DNA of 7,969 nucleotides from assembly GCA_041750795.1 (NCBI GenBank), contig JBGSYQ010000015.1:1-7969 (forward strand), in the 5' to 3' direction. Under the pieces are notes generated by a model that was not told the origin of the DNA, searched no databases, and worked only from the letters and a program-made list of their open reading frames with translations. Positions 1 to 6,470 of the stretch are shown in pieces. The translations under genes were made by a program, and so were the position numbers. This stretch comes from JTS-RE94 sp041750795. GTDB lineage: Bacteria; Planctomycetota; Planctomycetia; Pirellulales; PALSA-1355. Positions within the stretch are counted from its first letter, which is position 1; each line of letters begins with the position of its first letter.

Positions 1-166
1 GACGGCCCGCTTGCGACCTCCCACCCAAAAAATGACTTGCCTTAGGGTCCCCAGGCCCGCTCAGCGTTAACAGCTTTTGTGCTTACCCCGCGCTTGGCGC
101 CATCGCCGGGCCCCGCTTGTTTTACATTCCTCAGATTCGCACTCAGTAGACCTTGGAGATGTAGCT
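1..166. other. Non-coding leader upstream of the DUF1501 gene
   Basis: No convincing coding region is seen here. The frame of the downstream gene stays open back to a TTG at 77, but the residues it would add (positions 77-166) look nothing like the family or a signal peptide, and a Shine-Dalgarno sits just before the ATG at 167. I looked for a -35/-10 pair and found no good match; planctomycete promoters often match the E. coli consensus poorly, so this does not exclude one. A weak RNA stem can be drawn at 93-110 (arms CTTGGCG and CGCCGGG, two G-U pairs), followed seven bases later by TTGTTTT at 118-124 less one base. It could be a poor terminator for an upstream gene or a leader structure, but support is weak. 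Confidence 0.5.
155..158 (+). promoter_or_regulatory. Ribosome binding site deciding the DUF1501 start
   Basis: GGAG lies eight bases before the ATG at 167. This spacing supports the ATG over the in-frame TTG at 77, which has no comparable purine-rich site. The ATG start also places the twin-arginine motif nine residues from the N-terminus, as expected for a Tat signal. Confidence 0.7.
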
Positions 167-1474
167 ATGCCCGCGCCCGCTCTGAAACCGAGTCGCCGTG
201 GATTCTTGACGGTCGGAGCGCTCTCCGGCCTCGGAATCACCCTGGCCGATTTCTTCCGCGCCCGCCACGTCCAGGCCGAGCAGAAGAACTACGACTTCCT
301 TGAGGCCAAGGCCCAAAGCGTCATCCACATCTACCTGCCCGGCGGCATGGCCCACCAGGAGTCGTTCGATCCCAAGCCGTACGCCCCGGTGGAGTATCGC
401 GGTGAGTTGAGCCCGATCCCCACCAAGATTCCTGGCGAGTTCTTCTGCCAGACGTTGCCCAAGACGGCCGAGATCGCCGACAAGATCACGGTCATCCGTT
501 CGATGTCGCATGGCGAGGCCGCTCACGAACGCGGCACGCACAACATGTTCACCGGCAGCCGCCCCAGTCCGGCGCTGGTCTATCCCAGCATGGGCAGCGT
601 CATCAGCCACGAGTACGGCCCGCGAAACAACCTGCCGCCGTACGTCTGCATTCCCAACGCGCCCAACGAGTACGCCGGCCCGGGCTATCTAAGCTCGTCG
701 TACGGTCCCTTCAGCCTGGGCGCGGATCCGGCCAGTGGCAGCTTCACCGTGCGCGACCTGAACCTGCCCAACGGCGTGGACGCGGATCGTTTCGAGCGGC
801 GCCGCTCGGCCCTGGAGGCAGTGAACGACTACTTCTCCAAAAGGGAAAAGTCCGACAACCTGACGGCCATGGACACGTTCTACGATCGGGCCTACAGCCT
901 GATCAGCTCACAGGCCGCACGCGACGCGTTCAACATCGCGGCCGAGCCCGACGCCATTCGCGACGAATATGGCCGCAACGAAGCGGGGCAGCGGATGCTG
1001 ATGGCGCGTCGCCTAGTCGGCGCCGGCGTGCGATTCGTCACGCTCACCTACGGCGGCTGGGACATGCACACCAACATCAGCCAGGGCATGCGCGGCAGCA
1101 TGCCCGCTTTCGACCAGGCATTTGCCGCGCTGATCCGCGACCTGGACCGCACCGGGCTGCTCGACGAGACCATGGTCATGGTATCCAGCGAATTCGGCCG
1201 CACGCCCAAGATCAACGGCACCGCCGGCCGAGACCATTGGCCCAAGGTGTTCAGCGTGGTGCTGGCCGGCGGCGGCATCAAGCGCGGTTCGATCTTCGGG
1301 GCCTCCAACGCCGTGGCCTCGGAACCCGACAAGGACGAGATCGGACCGCTCGACCTGGCCACCACCCTGTTCCATCAGCTTGGCATCGTGGCCGACAAGG
1401 AGCTGATGGCGCCGGGCAATCGACCGATCGAGATCGTCGATGGCGGCAAGCTGCGCAAAGAACTGCTGGCCTGA
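167..1474 (+). CDS. Tat-exported DUF1501 family protein (alkaline phosphatase/sulfatase-like fold)
   Basis: The 435-residue product belongs to DUF1501, a family of the alkaline-phosphatase/sulfatase-like superfamily. Members are assumed to be metal-dependent hydrolases, but no reaction is established. The N-terminus carries a twin-arginine motif, SRRGFLT (residues 9-15), followed by a hydrophobic stretch (about 16-30), so export in folded form by Tat is likely. Family landmarks in order are GGMAHQESFDPKP (59-71), a His-rich segment with RSMSHGEAAHERGTHNMFTG in the first third, GGWDMHTN (296-303) and EFGRTPKINGTAGRDHWP (342-359). The last two supply the Asp, His and Glu residues expected to bind metal. 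Length is normal and the frame is intact. It is the first gene of a co-directional group whose other members are exported cytochrome and beta-sandwich proteins. In many planctomycete loci a DUF1501 gene is paired with a DUF1549/DUF1553 gene, and here that partner lies two genes downstream. The family call is secure; the enzymatic role is inference. Confidence 0.95.
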   Translation: MPAPALKPSRRGFLTVGALSGLGITLADFFRARHVQAEQKNYDFLEAKAQSVIHIYLPGGMAHQESFDPKPYAPVEYRGELSPIPTKIPGEFFCQTLPKTAEIADKITVIRSMSHGEAAHERGTHNMFTGSRPSPALVYPSMGSVISHEYGPRNNLPPYVCIPNAPNEYAGPGYLSSSYGPFSLGADPASGSFTVRDLNLPNGVDADRFERRRSALEAVNDYFSKREKSDNLTAMDTFYDRAYSLISSQAARDAFNIAAEPDAIRDEYGRNEAGQRMLMARRLVGAGVRFVTLTYGGWDMHTNISQGMRGSMPAFDQAFAALIRDLDRTGLLDETMVMVSSEFGRTPKINGTAGRDHWPKVFSVVLAGGGIKRGSIFGASNAVASEPDKDEIGPLDLATTLFHQLGIVADKELMAPGNRPIEIVDGGKLRKELLA

Positions 1475-1546
1475 GTCCCAACGGCACTCCCATGCGCGCG
1501 GCACATCCGCGCCCAATAGTGCGCTCGAACACTCGTGAGGAAACCG
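1475..1546 (+). other. Intergenic spacer with a short GC hairpin (1496-1512)
   Basis: The 72-base gap between genes 1 and 2 holds a perfect 6-bp inverted repeat: GCGCGG at 1496-1501, loop CACAT at 1502-1506, and CCGCGC at 1507-1512. No run of T follows (the next bases are CCAATAGTGC), so it is not a canonical Rho-independent terminator. It may be a partial attenuator, an mRNA-stability element, or chance in GC-rich DNA. No clear promoter is visible, so readthrough from gene 1 into gene 2 is the simpler reading. Confidence 0.4.
1537..1542 (+). promoter_or_regulatory. Ribosome binding site deciding the PPC-protein start
   Basis: GAGGAA lies four bases before the ATG at 1547 (the GAGG core is six bases away). 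An in-frame GTG at 1535 overlaps this purine run and would use it as coding sequence, so the ATG at 1547 is preferred. The resulting N-terminus, MANVRWFVRRGRLALG, is a normal Sec signal n-region. Confidence 0.65.
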
Positions 1547-4024
1547 ATGGCAAACGTTCGCTGGTTCGTGCGTCGTGGTCGACTGGCCCTGGGAACCGCG
1601 CTGGCGCTAATGTTGGGCATCAGTACGGTGATGGCGGCCGTGCCCAGCGTCGGCGGCTCATCTCCCTATGGAGCCCAGCGCGGCACCGAAGTCGAAGTGC
1701 AATTCAACGGCGCCCGGCTGGGAGATGCCCAGGAAATCTTTTTCTACGAGCCAGGCATTACGGTCAACCAACTGGAAGCGGCCGGCGACAACGCCTGCAA
1801 GGCCAAACTGGTCATCGCGGCCGATTGCCGGCTGGGGCTGCACAAGCTGCGAATCCGCACGGCCACGGGCGTCAGCAACTTGCGCACCATTAGCGTGGGC
1901 GCCCTGCCCGAGATCTCGGAAGCCGAGCCGAACAACGACTTCGCCGCGCCGCAAAAAATTGCCCTGGACACCACGGTCAACGGCGTGGCCGACAACGAGG
2001 ACGTCGACTATTTCGCCGTCGAGGCCAAAAAAGGCGAGCGCATCACGGCCGAGATCGAGGGCTTGCGGCTGGGCAACACGTTTTTCGATCCCTATGTCGC
2101 CATTCTGGATTCCAAGCGATTCGAACTGGCGCGTTCCGACGATGCCCCGCTGGTGCGCCAGGATTGCATCTGCTCGATCGTCGCGCCCGAGGACGGCACG
2201 TACGTCGTCGAAGTGCGCGAAACTTCGTTCGCCGGCAACGGCTCGTGCAGGTATCGCTTGCACGTGGGGCGCTTTCCGCGTCCGACTGCCGTTTTGCCGC
2301 TGGGCGCCAAGCCGGGCGAGGCGGTCGACGTGCAATGGCTGGGCGACGTGACCGGGCCGCGCAGCGAGAAGATCACGCTGCCGGCGCAGATCGCCGACGA
2401 GTTTGCGGTTTTTGCCACCGACGAGCACGGCGTGTCCCCTTCCGCCCTGCCGTTTCGATTGTCGAATCTGAACAACGTGATGGAAGTCGAGCCGAACAAT
2501 GCGCTGGCCGAAGCCACGGCATGCGAAGCGCCGATCGCCGCCAACGGCGCGATCAGCACGGCCGGCGACGTCGATTGCTTCCAGTTCGCCGCCACCAAGG
2601 GACAAGTGTTCGACGTGCGCGTGCTGGCTCGCGAATATGGCTCGCCGTTGGACTCGGTGTTGAACGTCTATCGCATCGGCGGCGCCAGCGTGGGCGGCAA
2701 TGACGATAGCGGCGGCCCGGACAGCTACTTGCGGTTCACCGCGCCGGAGGACGACACGTACGTGGTGGCCGTGCAGGATCACCTGAAGCAAGGCGGCCCC
2801 AGCTACGTCTATCGGGTCGAAATCGCGCCGGTGCAACCGAAGCTGACCCTGGGAGTCTCCGAGCGGAGCCAATTTGTCGACGTCGTGGCGCCAGTGGCCA
2901 AGGGCAATCGCTTCGCCTTCCTGGTCAACGCCGCGCGGGCCGACTTTGGCGGCGACTTGAATTTGGAGTTCCAGGACTTGCCGCCGGGAGTGACCGTAGA
3001 AACGCTGCCGATGGCCGCCAACCGCAGCGACGTGCCCGTGCTGATGACGGCGGCGCCGGACGCCGCCCTGGGCGGCTCGCTGGTCGACGTCGTGGGCCGG
3101 CCGGTCGATGCGAACCTGGCGCTGGAAGGCCACCTCCGGCAGCGAACGTCGCTGATTCGCGGCCAGAACAACATTGAAGTCTGGAACCAATATGCCGATC
3201 GCCTGGCCGCCGCCGTGGTGGAAGAGGCGCCCTACAGCATTGAGATCGTCGAACCCAAGGTGCCGCTGGTGCGCGATGGCTCGATGGGGCTGAAGGTCGT
3301 GGCCACGCGCAAAGAGGGCTTCACCGCGCCCATCGGCGTGCAAATGTTGTATAACCCGCCCGGTGTCGGGTCGTCCGGCTCGATCCAAATCGCCGAAGGC
3401 CAGAACGAAGCCGTGATACCGCTGACCGCCAACAGCGGCGCGGAGATCAACAAATGGAAGATCGCCGTGCTTGGAGATGCAGCCGACGGCGAACGGTCGA
3501 TCACGGTTTCCTCTCAGTTGGCCATGCTGGAAGTCGCCGCGCCGTTTCTGGCGTTCGAGTTTCAGGCCGCCGCCACCGAGAAGGGCCAAAGCACCGACGT
3601 GGTGATCAAGGTCGCCAAGCAGACCGACTTCGAGGGCCCGGCGCAGATCGAACTGCTGGGACTGCCCAACGAAGTGACCAGCGAAGTGCGCGAGATCACC
3701 AAGGACACCACCGAGTTGATCTTTCCGGTCGCAACCACGGCCAACTCTCCGGTGGGCAAGCACAAGACCGTCATCTGCCGCGCCACGATCACCGCCAACG
3801 GCGAGCCCATCGTCCACACCCTGGGCACGGGCGAACTGCGGATCGACGAGCCATTGCCGCCCAAACCGACCGAAACGGCCGCGGCCGAGCCGGCCCCCAT
3901 GCCTGAAGCCGCGGCGCCGATGCCGCCGCCGGAAAAGCGTTTAAGCCCGCTGGAGAAGCTGCGGCTCGAGCGCCAACAGGCCAAGCAAGCCAAAGCCGCC
4001 CAAAGTGCGGGAGGAGCCCAGTAA
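1547..4024 (+). CDS. Exported beta-sandwich protein with two PPC (pre-peptidase C-terminal) domains
   Basis: The 825-residue product begins with a Sec signal peptide: basic n-region (RRGR, 9-12), hydrophobic core (13-29) and probable cleavage near VMA-AVP (28-33). A beta-sandwich (about 32-125) precedes PPC domain 1 (127-241), which opens with EPNND and has APEDGTYVVEV at 213-223. A second, related sandwich (about 246-312) precedes PPC domain 2 (315-426), opening EPNN and with APEDDTYVVAV at 399-409. Three further Ig-like segments follow, at about 431-550, 570-660 and 667-768. The tail (769-825) is rich in Pro, Ala and Glu, then in Lys, Arg and Gln. PPC domains are known from secreted proteases and other exported proteins and are thought to bind or position ligands. 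No catalytic domain is recognisable, so a scaffold, surface or ligand-binding role is inferred. Its stop codon overlaps the next start, so it is probably made in step with the di-haem DUF1549/DUF1553 protein. Confidence 0.92.
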   Translation: MANVRWFVRRGRLALGTALALMLGISTVMAAVPSVGGSSPYGAQRGTEVEVQFNGARLGDAQEIFFYEPGITVNQLEAAGDNACKAKLVIAADCRLGLHKLRIRTATGVSNLRTISVGALPEISEAEPNNDFAAPQKIALDTTVNGVADNEDVDYFAVEAKKGERITAEIEGLRLGNTFFDPYVAILDSKRFELARSDDAPLVRQDCICSIVAPEDGTYVVEVRETSFAGNGSCRYRLHVGRFPRPTAVLPLGAKPGEAVDVQWLGDVTGPRSEKITLPAQIADEFAVFATDEHGVSPSALPFRLSNLNNVMEVEPNNALAEATACEAPIAANGAISTAGDVDCFQFAATKGQVFDVRVLAREYGSPLDSVLNVYRIGGASVGGNDDSGGPDSYLRFTAPEDDTYVVAVQDHLKQGGPSYVYRVEIAPVQPKLTLGVSERSQFVDVVAPVAKGNRFAFLVNAARADFGGDLNLEFQDLPPGVTVETLPMAANRSDVPVLMTAAPDAALGGSLVDVVGRPVDANLALEGHLRQRTSLIRGQNNIEVWNQYADRLAAAVVEEAPYSIEIVEPKVPLVRDGSMGLKVVATRKEGFTAPIGVQMLYNPPGVGSSGSIQIAEGQNEAVIPLTANSGAEINKWKIAVLGDAADGERSITVSSQLAMLEVAAPFLAFEFQAAATEKGQSTDVVIKVAKQTDFEGPAQIELLGLPNEVTSEVREITKDTTELIFPVATTANSPVGKHKTVICRATITANGEPIVHTLGTGELRIDEPLPPKPTETAAAEPAPMPEAAAPMPPPEKRLSPLEKLRLERQQAKQAKAAQSAGGAQ

Positions 4025-4026
4025 TG
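4010..4026 (+). promoter_or_regulatory. Ribosome binding site and TAATG stop/start overlap
   Basis: GGAGG at 4010-4014 lies nine bases before the ATG at 4024-4026, inside the last codons of gene 2. The TAA stop of gene 2 (4022-4024) shares its last A with this ATG. This arrangement normally gives translational coupling, so the PPC protein and the DUF1549/DUF1553 protein are likely produced together. An alternative in-frame ATG at 4033 would shorten the signal peptide n-region by three residues, but the first ATG has the better-placed site. Confidence 0.75.
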
Positions 4027-6447
4027 AGACGGATGCGAATTGCTCTATTTTGCGTTGCGTTCGTAGCGGCGCAGCGGCTCGCGGCCGACGAGGCGACATT
4101 AAAGCTCGATGTCTACCCGCCCGACGTGCAACTTAACACCAGCCGCGACGCGCAGGCGTTCATCGCCCTGGCGACGCGCCCCGACGGCGTGACGCTGGAC
4201 GTCACGAAGCAAGTCAAAGCCACGTTGGCCGATCCGGCGCTGGCGCGGCTGGAAGGCAACACGCTGTACCCCACCGCCGATGGCAGCACCACCTTGACCG
4301 TCGAATACGAAGGGCAGACGGCGAGTCTGCCGGTGGTGGTGAAAGACGCTGCCGTCGACCGCGCCATCAGCTTCCGCCTGGACGTCATGCCGGTCTTCAT
4401 GCGCACCGGCTGCAACACGGGCAGTTGTCACGGGGCGGCGCGCGGCAAAGACGGCTTCAATTTGTCGTTGTTCGGCTTCGACCCGGCCGGCGATCACCAT
4501 CGCATCACGCACGAAATCGGCTTCCGCCGGATCAACCTGGCGCTGCCGCGCGACAGCCTGTTGATGCAAAAGGGCGCCGGCCAGGTGCCGCACACCGGCG
4601 GCAAGCGGTTTGCCGAGGACAGCCCCTACTATCAAACCATGCTGCGCTGGCTCGAGTCGGGCGTGCCCAACGATCCTCCCGAAGTGGCCACTTGCACCGC
4701 GCTTGAGATTTATCCGCCCAAGGCCGTCCTCGAGGGCGAAGGCGCCTCGCAGCAATTCATCGCCCGGGCCAAGTACTCCGACGGCACCGATCGCGACGTC
4801 ACCGGCCTGGCCGTCTTCCTGACCAACAACGACAACTCGGCGCCGATCGATTCCGACGGGCTGGTGACCGCGGCCGCACGGGGCGAGGCTTTCGTGATGG
4901 CGCGCTTCGCCACCCATACGGTCGGCAGCCAGGTGCTTGTCCTGCCCAAGGAACTGCAGTACGTGCCGCCCGAAGAACCGCCGGTCAACTACGTCGACGA
5001 GCTGGTCAACGCCAAGCTGCAAAAGGTTCGCGTCCTGCCCAGCGGGCTGTGCGACGACGAGACGTTCTTGCGGCGCGTCACGATCGACATCACCGGCCTG
5101 CTGCCGACGGTCGAAGAGCATCAGCAGTTCGTTGCCGACACCGATCCGGCCAAGCGCGCCAAGCTGATCGATCGGTTGTTGGAGCGCAAGGAGTTCTCGG
5201 AAATCTGGGCGCTCAAGTGGGCCAACCTGCTGATGGTCAAGACCTCGAACGACGTCAGCTACAAGTCGATGTTTCTGTATTCGAACTGGCTGACCAACCA
5301 GATCCAGAACAACGTGCCCATCGACAAGATGGTGCAGGAGCTGCTGAGCGCCAACGGCGGCACGTTCTCGAACCCGGCGACGAACTACTTTCAGATCGAA
5401 CGCGACACGTTGAAAACGGCCGAGAACGTGGCGCAGGTATTCATGGGCATTCGCACGCAGTGCGCCCAGTGCCACAACCATCCGTTCGACCGCTGGACGA
5501 TGAACGACTATTACGGCTTTGCCGCGTTCTTCGCCCAGATCGGCCGCAAGCAGGGGCAGGATTATCGCGAGACGATCGTCTTCAACTCCGGCGGCGGCGA
5601 AGTGAACCACCCGGTCGGCGGACAGCGGATGGCGCCCAAGTTTCTGGGCGGCGCCGAGCCGGACGTCAACGGCAAGGACCGCCGCGAGGTGCTGGTCGGA
5701 TGGCTGGCATCGCCGGAAAACCCCTACTTTGCCACCAGCATCGCCAACCGCGTGTGGGCCCACTTCTTCGGCATCGGCATCGTCGAGCCGGTCGACGACA
5801 TTCGCGTGAGCAATCCAGCCAGCAACCCCGAGTTGTTTGGTGCCCTGGGCGAGAAGCTGACCAGTTACAACTACGATTTCAAGCAGTTAGTGCGCGACAT
5901 TTGCAATTCCAACGCGTACCAGCGCACCACGCAGGCCAACGAGAACAACGCCGACGACCTGACCAACTTCTCCCACGCACTGGTTCGCCGCATCCCGGCC
6001 GAAAACCTGCTGGACTGTCTGACCCAAGTCACCAGCGTGCCCGACAAGTTCCAAGGCTTGCCGCTGGGGGCCCGCGCCGTGCAGGTCGCCGATGGCAACG
6101 CCAGCAATTACTTCCTGACGACGTTCGGCCGCTCGCCGAGGTTGACCGTCTGTGAGGGCGAAGCCACGACGGAGCCGACGCTGTCGCAAGCCCTGCACAT
6201 GCTCAACGGCGATACCATTTCGCGCAAGATCGGCGAAAGCGCCAAGCTGCAACAACTACTCGACGGCGGCAAGTCACCCTTGGAAGCCGTGGAGCACATC
6301 TACCTGTCATGCCTGTCGCGCAAGCCAAGCGCCGAGGAGTTGGCCCGGCTCGAACCGGTGCTGGCGGCCGCCGAGAATCCGCGCGCGGCCGTCGACGACG
6401 TGTTGTGGGCCGTGCTCAACTCGCGCGAGTTCCTGTTCAATCACTAG
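4024..6447 (+). CDS. Exported di-haem candidate: BIG2 - cytochrome c (CX4CH) - BIG2 - DUF1549 - DUF1553
   Basis: The 807-residue product has a short Sec signal peptide (about 1-21, cleavage near LAA-DE). Domains in order: a BIG2-like Ig domain (24-109); a cytochrome-c-like domain with the haem motif CNTGSCH (130-136, CX4CH spacing) and VPHTGGKRF further on (His190); a second BIG2-like domain (226-309); DUF1549/PSCyt2 (about 320-505), with a canonical CAQCHNHPFDRW motif at 480-491; and DUF1553/PSD1 (about 553-800), opening RREVLVGWLASPENPYF. Two covalent haem c groups are therefore predicted. These families are typical of planctomycetes and of unknown reaction; exported electron transfer or oxidoreduction is the usual guess. 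The length is normal and the frame intact up to the C-terminal SREFLFNH. It overlaps the PPC-protein gene by one base, and a cytochrome-WD40 gene follows after 23 bases, so all are probably one operon. Domain calls are secure, boundaries approximate, function inferred. Confidence 0.95.
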   Translation: MRRMRIALFCVAFVAAQRLAADEATLKLDVYPPDVQLNTSRDAQAFIALATRPDGVTLDVTKQVKATLADPALARLEGNTLYPTADGSTTLTVEYEGQTASLPVVVKDAAVDRAISFRLDVMPVFMRTGCNTGSCHGAARGKDGFNLSLFGFDPAGDHHRITHEIGFRRINLALPRDSLLMQKGAGQVPHTGGKRFAEDSPYYQTMLRWLESGVPNDPPEVATCTALEIYPPKAVLEGEGASQQFIARAKYSDGTDRDVTGLAVFLTNNDNSAPIDSDGLVTAAARGEAFVMARFATHTVGSQVLVLPKELQYVPPEEPPVNYVDELVNAKLQKVRVLPSGLCDDETFLRRVTIDITGLLPTVEEHQQFVADTDPAKRAKLIDRLLERKEFSEIWALKWANLLMVKTSNDVSYKSMFLYSNWLTNQIQNNVPIDKMVQELLSANGGTFSNPATNYFQIERDTLKTAENVAQVFMGIRTQCAQCHNHPFDRWTMNDYYGFAAFFAQIGRKQGQDYRETIVFNSGGGEVNHPVGGQRMAPKFLGGAEPDVNGKDRREVLVGWLASPENPYFATSIANRVWAHFFGIGIVEPVDDIRVSNPASNPELFGALGEKLTSYNYDFKQLVRDICNSNAYQRTTQANENNADDLTNFSHALVRRIPAENLLDCLTQVTSVPDKFQGLPLGARAVQVADGNASNYFLTTFGRSPRLTVCEGEATTEPTLSQALHMLNGDTISRKIGESAKLQQLLDGGKSPLEAVEHIYLSCLSRKPSAEELARLEPVLAAAENPRAAVDDVLWAVLNSREFLFNH

Positions 6448-6455
6448 AGTTGTCA

Positions 6456-6461
6456 GAGAGG
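6456..6461 (+). promoter_or_regulatory. Ribosome binding site of the cytochrome-WD40 gene
   Basis: GAGAGG ends nine bases before the ATG at 6471, within the 23-base gap after gene 3. It supports the ATG at 6471, which also gives a clean signal peptide. The gap has no room for a terminator, which favours cotranscription with gene 3. Confidence 0.6.
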
Positions 6462-6470
6462 CGTTGCACG

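Noticed and set aside
1..120. Short direct repeats GGCCCGCT (4-11 and 54-61) and CCCGCTTG (6-13 and 112-119)
   Set aside because: Eight-base matches in GC-rich DNA are expected by chance, and the spacing is not regular enough for operators or a repeat array.
93..123. Possible intrinsic terminator (stem 93-110, T-rich stretch after it)
   Set aside because: The stem needs two G-U pairs, and the T-rich part is interrupted and begins seven bases after the stem, so it is too weak to call as a terminator.
77..166. N-terminal extension of the DUF1501 gene from a TTG start
   Set aside because: The added residues do not resemble the family or an export signal, and the ATG at 167 has a GGAG site and yields a proper Tat signal.
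1237..1893. A 218-codon plus-strand open frame spanning the end of gene 1 and the start of gene 2
   Set aside because: It crosses two well-supported genes in another frame, and the Arg/Gln/His-rich composition is typical of a shadow frame.
1658..3817. A 719-codon open frame on the minus strand, opposite gene 2
   Set aside because: It lies wholly antisense to a clear beta-sandwich/PPC gene. Its translation is rich in Gly, Arg, His, Asp and Val with no domain, as expected when GC-rich third positions suppress stops on the other strand.
4099..5763. A 554-codon open frame on the minus strand, opposite gene 3
   Set aside because: It is antisense to the BIG2/DUF1549/DUF1553 gene, has low-complexity composition (many Val, Gly, Arg, His, Gln) and no recognisable domain or convincing start signal.
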